64,000 bases of DNA from Lentilactobacillus senioris (lineage in GTDB: Bacteria; Bacillota; Bacilli; Lactobacillales; Lactobacillaceae). The notes under the pieces are model-generated. The model searched no databases. It had not been told where the DNA came from and worked only from the letters and a program-made list of their open reading frames with translations. The position numbers and the translations under genes were made by a program. Where the stretch lies: the NCBI RefSeq assembly GCF_026798195.1, contig NZ_JAPQEZ010000003.1:62001-126000 (forward strand), written 5' to 3'. Numbering within the stretch: position 1 is the stretch's first letter; each line of letters starts with the position of its first letter. Shown one piece after another: positions 59,192 to 64,000 of this stretch.

Positions 59192-60556
59192 ATGCAATTA
59201 CCAACGGACTTTATTTTAAAATACCAACAACTCTTTAAAGAACCGGAAGCTAGTCAATTTTTAGCTAGCTTTGATACGGAACCTCTTCATGGTTTTCGCA
59301 TTAATCCCTTGAAACAAAACGCACCGGTTCAAGAAAACTTAAGCCAGCCAATTACTTACAGTAAATGGGGATATTATGGGCGTGTTAGTGGCAAAACCAG
59401 TGATCACCAAAGTGGGGCGGTATATAGTCAAGAACCCAGTGCAATGTACGTGGGAGAAGTTGCTAGTCCTAATCAAGGAGAAAAAGTACTAGATTTATGC
59501 GCGGCTCCTGGTGGTAAAACTACTCATTTAGGTAGTTTTTTGAATAATACTGGTTTTTTAATGGCTAACGAAATTGATTCCACTCGTTCTCAAGTTTTAA
59601 CTGAAAATGTAGAACGATTCGGTATGACCAATACAATTGTTACTAATACAGATACTCCAACTTTGGCTAAACATTTACCAGAGTTCTTTGATAGATTATT
59701 AGTAGACGCACCGTGCTCTGGTGAAGGTATGTTTCGAAAGGATCCTAACGCCACCTCGTACTGGTCGTTAGACTATCCTAAAGAATGTGCCACCCGGCAA
59801 AAAGAAATTCTAACAAATGCGATCAAGGTATTGCGCCCAGGGGGAGAATTAATTTATTCTACCTGTACGTTTGCGCCAGAAGAAGATGAACAAATTATTG
59901 CATGGTTAGTTAAGGAATATGGTTTTGAAATTTTACCAGTGAAAAAGTACCCTCAAATGAGTACTGGTAGACCTGAATGGGCTGATGGCAATCCCGATTT
60001 AATTAACTGTGTCCGCTTATTCCCTCATCTTTTTCCAGGAGAAGGCCATTTTATTGCTAAATTAAGAAAACCACTAGCTGACTCGCAAATCAACCAAAAA
60101 CCAGCTAAAACCATTAATCCGGCCGTAAAAGAGTTAAATAAAGACCAAGTTAAACTTTGGCAGCAATTTGCTAAAGAACATTTAACTACTTCGGCAACTG
60201 GTAAATTAGTCACTTTTAGGGATCAACTGTATAGCATTCCAGAACAGACCCCTAATTTAACTGGAATTAAAATTAGTCGCCTGGGACTTTGGTTAGGTAC
60301 TTTTAAGAAAAATCGTTTCGAACCTAGTTATGCTTGGGCTTTAGCTTTACATCCAGCTGAGTGGCAACAAAAATTGACCATTTCTGATGAAGAATGGCAA
60401 AAATACGTGGCTGGAGAAACGTTTACGTGTGATCCTAATTTAGCTAAAAATTGGTATTTACTGGTTCATGATAAACAACCAGTTGGCTTTGGTAAGGTAG
60501 TTAATGGCACCGTTAAAAACTTTTTCCCTAAACGCTTTAGATTTAATATGAACTAA
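59192..60556 (+). CDS. RsmF/NOL1-family rRNA m5C methyltransferase
   Basis: A 454-residue SAM-dependent RNA methyltransferase. The Rossmann core has VLDLCAAPGGKTTHLG (about 99-114), and the two cysteines of the m5C mechanism are Cys175 (DAPCSGEGMF) and Cys225 (YSTCTFAPEEDE). The C-terminal region (about 300-454) contains an RsmF-type PUA-like end, WYLLVHDKQPVGFGK. It most likely modifies 16S rRNA, but the exact site cannot be read. ATG follows AGGAGGTCCTT. Confidence 0.9.
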   Translation: MQLPTDFILKYQQLFKEPEASQFLASFDTEPLHGFRINPLKQNAPVQENLSQPITYSKWGYYGRVSGKTSDHQSGAVYSQEPSAMYVGEVASPNQGEKVLDLCAAPGGKTTHLGSFLNNTGFLMANEIDSTRSQVLTENVERFGMTNTIVTNTDTPTLAKHLPEFFDRLLVDAPCSGEGMFRKDPNATSYWSLDYPKECATRQKEILTNAIKVLRPGGELIYSTCTFAPEEDEQIIAWLVKEYGFEILPVKKYPQMSTGRPEWADGNPDLINCVRLFPHLFPGEGHFIAKLRKPLADSQINQKPAKTINPAVKELNKDQVKLWQQFAKEHLTTSATGKLVTFRDQLYSIPEQTPNLTGIKISRLGLWLGTFKKNRFEPSYAWALALHPAEWQQKLTISDEEWQKYVAGETFTCDPNLAKNWYLLVHDKQPVGFGKVVNGTVKNFFPKRFRFNMN

Positions 60557-60561
60557 TAATG

Positions 60562-60614
60562 AAAAAGACCTAACTAAGTCTCAGGAACGTTTCTTGAACT
60601 TGGTTAGGTCTTTT
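60562..60614. terminator. Bidirectional terminator between the methyltransferase gene and fni
   Basis: AAAAGACCTAAC and GTTAGGTCTTTT are the outer arms of a long hairpin with further pairing (AAGT/ACTT) inside. It serves both convergent genes. Confidence 0.88.
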
Positions 60615-61653
60615 AGTTTAAATGTCGTTGTTGTCGGTAATTCTGTAATTTTTCGTCAAAGATTACTGGTGTTTGTCTTAATTTAGCTAATGTTGGTGCA
60701 TTGAGCATAGCCATAATGCTTTTGATTCCGTATTGCCATTCTTGAATATTAGTAATAATTTCTTCATCAGTAAAATGAAATAGTTGGTTTAAGAAGTAAC
60801 CTGCGACGCCAACTGCCGAACTTCCAAGAGCCAGAGCTTTAGCAACCTGATTAGGATCTTGAATGCCACCAGAGGAGATAATGGCTAGTTGGGATTGCAA
60901 CGGCTGACTTTCTAATATTGATTCAACGGTAGACAATCCCCAGTCGGTAAGGTAAGTCATCTCCTTATGAGGGCGTCTAAAGTTTTCAATTTGGGCAAAA
61001 TTAGTACCGCCATGACCACTGATATTCACAGTTTGAACACCTAAATCCTGCAACTCTAGCAAAGTTTCTTGACTCATCCCAAATCCAACTGCTTTAACGA
61101 TTACCGGAACAGAAACGGTAGCTAAAATATCTTGAATATTTTCGCGAAAGTTAAATTGCCGATTACCTTCTGGCATGATCAGTTCTTGAGCAACGTTTAC
61201 GTGAACTTCCAAGAGGTCAGCATCAATCATATCGATAACCTGTTGAGCCTCTTGACCAGAATGATCCGCCCCAATATTTGCAATTATTACCCCCGTCGGA
61301 TTTTGTTGGCGAACGACTTGAAAACTAGCAGCCAGTTCTGGTTGTTTAAGGGCCACGCTTTGAGAGCCAACGGCCATGGCTAAGCCGGTTTCTCTAGTAA
61401 TTAATGCCAAACGTTTATTTAATCGGCCGGTTTGTTCGCTGCCACCGGTCATTGCTTCAATATAAAAGGGGTGTGCTAATGAAACACCACCAATTTGAGT
61501 TTGATAGTCAATAGCTGCGATAGAAGTTCTAGCTAATTGTTGGGGTACGAATCGGACACTAGCAAAATCATTAGTGGGCTTTTTAGTATTAAAAAAATGT
61601 TGAGCAATGGAAACATGTTCGTCTTTTCGGTGTTCATGTTGTGAAGTCATCAT
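60613..61653 (-). CDS. fni: Type 2 isopentenyl-diphosphate isomerase
   Basis: A 346-residue FMN- and NADPH-dependent enzyme that interconverts IPP and DMAPP. Family segments are HPFYIEAMTGGS, AVGSQSVALKQPE, VKAVGFGMSQETL, NISGHGGTNFAQIE and SSGGIQDPNQVAKALALGS (flavin and substrate contacts). ATG 61653 and ATG 61650 both follow AGGAGA; the second has better spacing. It is the last gene of the mevalonate operon on this strand. Confidence 0.95.
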   Translation of the reverse strand: MMTSQHEHRKDEHVSIAQHFFNTKKPTNDFASVRFVPQQLARTSIAAIDYQTQIGGVSLAHPFYIEAMTGGSEQTGRLNKRLALITRETGLAMAVGSQSVALKQPELAASFQVVRQQNPTGVIIANIGADHSGQEAQQVIDMIDADLLEVHVNVAQELIMPEGNRQFNFRENIQDILATVSVPVIVKAVGFGMSQETLLELQDLGVQTVNISGHGGTNFAQIENFRRPHKEMTYLTDWGLSTVESILESQPLQSQLAIISSGGIQDPNQVAKALALGSSAVGVAGYFLNQLFHFTDEEIITNIQEWQYGIKSIMAMLNAPTLAKLRQTPVIFDEKLQNYRQQRHLN

Positions 61654-61660
61654 TAATCTC

Positions 61661-62740
61661 CTAATCTAAATCGGTCACCATATGAACCGCAAGGGGTAAA
61701 AGTTGGACACCGTTATCTTGTAATTCTGAAACTAATTGGTCGTCCACTTCTGTTTTATCAGTGATCATAATGCCACAATCGCCACCGCCAGCACCAGATG
61801 TTTTAGCAGCTGCATGATGATGTTCAGCAATATTACACATTTTAGTTAAAAGCGGAGTTTCGATATCTACTTGGGTAAGTTTCGATAATTTTTGCAAAAG
61901 TTGCCGATTATGAGAAATACCAGCCATAATGCGTTTAAGATTACTAGTTTCAAACCCGGTAACAATATCAGTTAAGCATTGGGCACTAGCTTGCAAGAAA
62001 TTTTGATATCCTTTAAGTTGTTGACCCTTTTTAAAGGCTACTTTATCAACTAATCTAGATGTGGAGGCTGGTGAACCAGTCCAACCAATGAGTAATTTTA
62101 AGTTATTAGGGGGGGTTAATTGCCGAATTTCTAATGCTGGCCATTTCAAATCAATTAAGTTGGTTAATTTTTCTTCGTAACGAGCACTTTTTAGCCATTC
62201 TCGATCAAAAGAACGATAAGCAATCCAACCGCCATAGACACTGGCGGCAATATCTCCTAATGATCCATTTCCTTGAACGTCTAAGTGCGCAATTGCCGCC
62301 AATTTAAATAAACGATCCTTAGTCAAGGGTAATTTATAAAATTGACACAGAGCGTTAATGGTGGCTACAGTTACAGCAGCTGAAGAACCCAAACCATATT
62401 TTTTACCGTCTGGGCTATCCAGGTCACTATTAACTTTTAGGTGATAGGTTTCCATTTTACAACCCATTGACTGAGCGTATTCTTCGGTTAAACGAATGGC
62501 TGAAAGGATGTAGTTGAACGTATTATCACGATTATCTAAAACGATTTCATCACCGCGGCGTTGCCATTGAACGGAGCTGTCTTGATACTGTTTAGAAACG
62601 ATACTACCATATCTTTCACTTTTTTCGATAGTTACGGTCACAAATTGATCTAGTGCCACGATTATTGCTGGATTACCAGTTTCAACAACTGCATATTCTC
62701 CGGCAATGTATAATTTTCCTGGTGCTTTAGCTGAAATCAA
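61661..62740 (-). CDS. mvaK2: Phosphomevalonate kinase
   Basis: A 359-residue GHMP kinase that makes mevalonate diphosphate. Motif 1 is SAKAPGKLYIAGEYAVVE, motif 2 GLGSSAAVTVATINAL and motif 3 KTSGAGGGDCGIM. I chose TTG 62740, nine bases after AAAGGA. A GTG at 62758 would give a longer N-terminus but overlaps that ribosome site. It lies 7 bases before fni and 21 bases after mvaD, so they form one transcript. Confidence 0.93.
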   Translation of the reverse strand: MISAKAPGKLYIAGEYAVVETGNPAIIVALDQFVTVTIEKSERYGSIVSKQYQDSSVQWQRRGDEIVLDNRDNTFNYILSAIRLTEEYAQSMGCKMETYHLKVNSDLDSPDGKKYGLGSSAAVTVATINALCQFYKLPLTKDRLFKLAAIAHLDVQGNGSLGDIAASVYGGWIAYRSFDREWLKSARYEEKLTNLIDLKWPALEIRQLTPPNNLKLLIGWTGSPASTSRLVDKVAFKKGQQLKGYQNFLQASAQCLTDIVTGFETSNLKRIMAGISHNRQLLQKLSKLTQVDIETPLLTKMCNIAEHHHAAAKTSGAGGGDCGIMITDKTEVDDQLVSELQDNGVQLLPLAVHMVTDLD

Positions 62741-62761
62741 ACAATCATTTCCTTTCACTTT

Positions 62762-63748
62762 TTAAAGATATTCAACGCCAGAACCAGGAGTTGTGTAGGT
62801 AACGTTTTCCGATCCCAATAGTTGATTAAAGTGGCTCATAATTTTATTAGCATTTTCCTTTTGGCAGAGGACCTTAACATTTGGCCCTGCATCAATCGTA
62901 GCGTAGCATTCAATACCATTATCCCGTAATTGGCGAATTTCATTTAACATTTCAATGGTTTGACCAGTAAAGTAAATAAAACCTGGATCCGCGCTAAGGG
63001 TTAGGGCATGCATACGTAAAGCGTTAGTTTCACTAACTTTTCCCAAAGTAGTGAAATCATTTCGATCAATGGCCCGTTTAACCACTTCAATGTCATTTTG
63101 AGCTAATTTTACCCACTCAGAATAAAATGGAGAGGTACTAACGGATAATTGCATCCCTTTACGACTAGAAATTTTCTTACGAGCTTTTTGTAAGGTTAAC
63201 GCAATTACTCCAATATCCCAATCATCAGCCGAAGCATACTGTTCAGCGTAAGAAGATGCATCATCTTGTCCCGTATGCCATTGAACAAAACCACCAAAAA
63301 TAGAACGACTAGCAGAACCAGATCCACGTCTTGCTAATCTAGATAATTCGGTAAGATCTAACTTTAAGCCAGCTGTTCGACTAGCCGCAGCTGCTAGAGC
63401 CGCAAATGCAGAAGCCGAAGATGCAAAGCCTGCAGCGGTAGGGACATGGTTAACAGAAATAACTTGAAAATAGTGATCTGGCGCTTGAGTTTTTTGGCGA
63501 ATAATGTCCAAAAATGCAACTACTCGCTGGTAGTCAGTTTCTTGAGCCACTTCATCGTCTATTACAACAACATCAGCAGATAATTGAGAATCAAAAGTAA
63601 CGGTTGTTTCTGTATAAAATTGATCTAAGGTTAACGACAGGCTATCGTTTTGAGGAATGATTAAATCCTCATTTTGTTTACCCCAATACTTCACTAACGC
63701 AATGTTAGTATGGGCTCGAGCGGTAAAGGAATGTTTTTCGTTAGTCAT
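62762..63748 (-). CDS. mvaD: Diphosphomevalonate decarboxylase
   Basis: A 328-residue GHMP-superfamily enzyme that converts mevalonate diphosphate to IPP with ATP. TNIALVKYWGKQNEDLIIP holds the conserved Lys-Tyr-Trp-Gly-Lys, and AAGFASSASAFAALAAAA is the phosphate-binding loop. RRGSGSASRSIFGGFVQW and the DAGPNVKVL segment complete the active site. ATG 63748 follows AGGATTAAAA. It starts 2 bases after the mvaK1 stop. Confidence 0.96.
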   Translation of the reverse strand: MTNEKHSFTARAHTNIALVKYWGKQNEDLIIPQNDSLSLTLDQFYTETTVTFDSQLSADVVVIDDEVAQETDYQRVVAFLDIIRQKTQAPDHYFQVISVNHVPTAAGFASSASAFAALAAAASRTAGLKLDLTELSRLARRGSGSASRSIFGGFVQWHTGQDDASSYAEQYASADDWDIGVIALTLQKARKKISSRKGMQLSVSTSPFYSEWVKLAQNDIEVVKRAIDRNDFTTLGKVSETNALRMHALTLSADPGFIYFTGQTIEMLNEIRQLRDNGIECYATIDAGPNVKVLCQKENANKIMSHFNQLLGSENVTYTTPGSGVEYL

Positions 63749-63750
63749 TT

Positions 63751-64000
63751 TTAATCCTGCTTTTCAAATTGATTTAAAGGTTGAATCCAGGTAGCTGACG
63801 CACCTACTTGAAAGAGGTCATTAGCTACTTTTTGAGCTATTATCAAATTAGGGGCAATAGCAATTAGGCAGCCTCCTAAGCCGCTACCAGTCAATTTAGC
63901 TCCGAATGCTCCTGAATCAAGGGCTTGGATCTGCATTAGGTCTAACTGAGGGGTACTAACATTTAATTGCCGTAACAGATTATGATTTTGATTCATTAAC
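63751..64000 (-). CDS. mvaK1: Mevalonate kinase, C-terminal part (cut by window end)
   Basis: The last 82 or so residues of a GHMP kinase, open to the window edge. The motif-3 region reads GAKLTGSGLGGCLIAIA, slightly unlike the more common GAGGGG loop. Its place directly before mvaD and phosphomevalonate kinase identifies it as mevalonate kinase, the first phosphorylation of mevalonate. Motifs 1 and 2 are outside the window. Confidence 0.88.
   Translation of the reverse strand, partial: LMNQNHNLLRQLNVSTPQLDLMQIQALDSGAFGAKLTGSGLGGCLIAIAPNLIIAQKVANDLFQVGASATWIQPLNQFEKQD

Overview
The window is a dense, mostly single-copy chromosomal core segment of a low-GC Gram-positive bacterium, best read as a lactic acid bacterium of the family Lactobacillaceae. 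Gene order, strong AGGAGG ribosome sites, frequent TTG/GTG starts, a T-box, an FMN riboswitch, a CtsR box, the mevalonate pathway and a glyQ/glyS pair all fit that family. dnaE is followed directly by pyk with no pfkA between them, which suggests an obligately heterofermentative lineage (for example Fructilactobacillus or a relative). The genus is an inference and is not proven by the sequence.

Layout. 1-2156: end of a teichoic-acid locus (partial glycerophosphotransferase, tagG, a second glycerophosphotransferase), then nfo. 3071-4258: PpsR-type regulator divergent from rpsU. 4350-8377: yqeY, phoH, ybeY, dgkA, era, recO. 8392-14790: glyQS under a glycine T-box, then dnaG-rpoD. 14873-20627: trmK, nif3-like, pepT, CtsR-controlled clpB, then a small reverse-strand membrane protein. 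20976-26325: dnaE and pyk. 26371-30473: cvfB, xerD, ribT-like, scpA, scpB, rluB. 30478-33795: FMN-riboswitch-controlled ribU, a YpbB-like protein and recQ. 33870-39839: LysM protein, cmk, rpsA, der, hup, TPR protein. 39886-40770 (reverse): YitT-family membrane protein. 40903-45485: cca, an ABC-F ATPase, thyA, folA. 45549-53002: degV, then the run ypmR-ypmS-yozE-rbgA-rnhB-dprA and topA. 53043-55970 (reverse): pepD and yjeM. 56171-58232: two small tautomerases and glpK. 58281-60556: a Cof-type phosphatase divergent from an rRNA m5C methyltransferase. 60613-64000 (reverse): fni, phosphomevalonate kinase, mvaD and the end of mvaK1.

The genes serve envelope polymer assembly, DNA replication and repair, ribosome and tRNA maturation, thymidylate/folate supply, lower glycolysis, glycerol entry, peptide use and isoprenoid synthesis. 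Most transcription units are bounded by clear intrinsic terminators, several of them shared by converging genes. No intergenic gap exceeds 300 bases, and the longest ones hold the T-box (8378-8658), the FMN riboswitch (30474-30730), the hup leader (38016-38225) and the pyk leader (24312-24518).

I found no prophage, insertion sequence, CRISPR array, tRNA or rRNA gene, toxin-antitoxin pair or defence island, and nothing that looks like an undescribed multigene system. The best leads are regulatory or evolutionary: GlpK with Thr instead of the PTS-phosphorylated His232, terminator-like hairpins between promoter and gene at dnaG and clpB, promoter -35 boxes buried in hairpins, a duplicated motif in the hup leader, and loss of pfkA.
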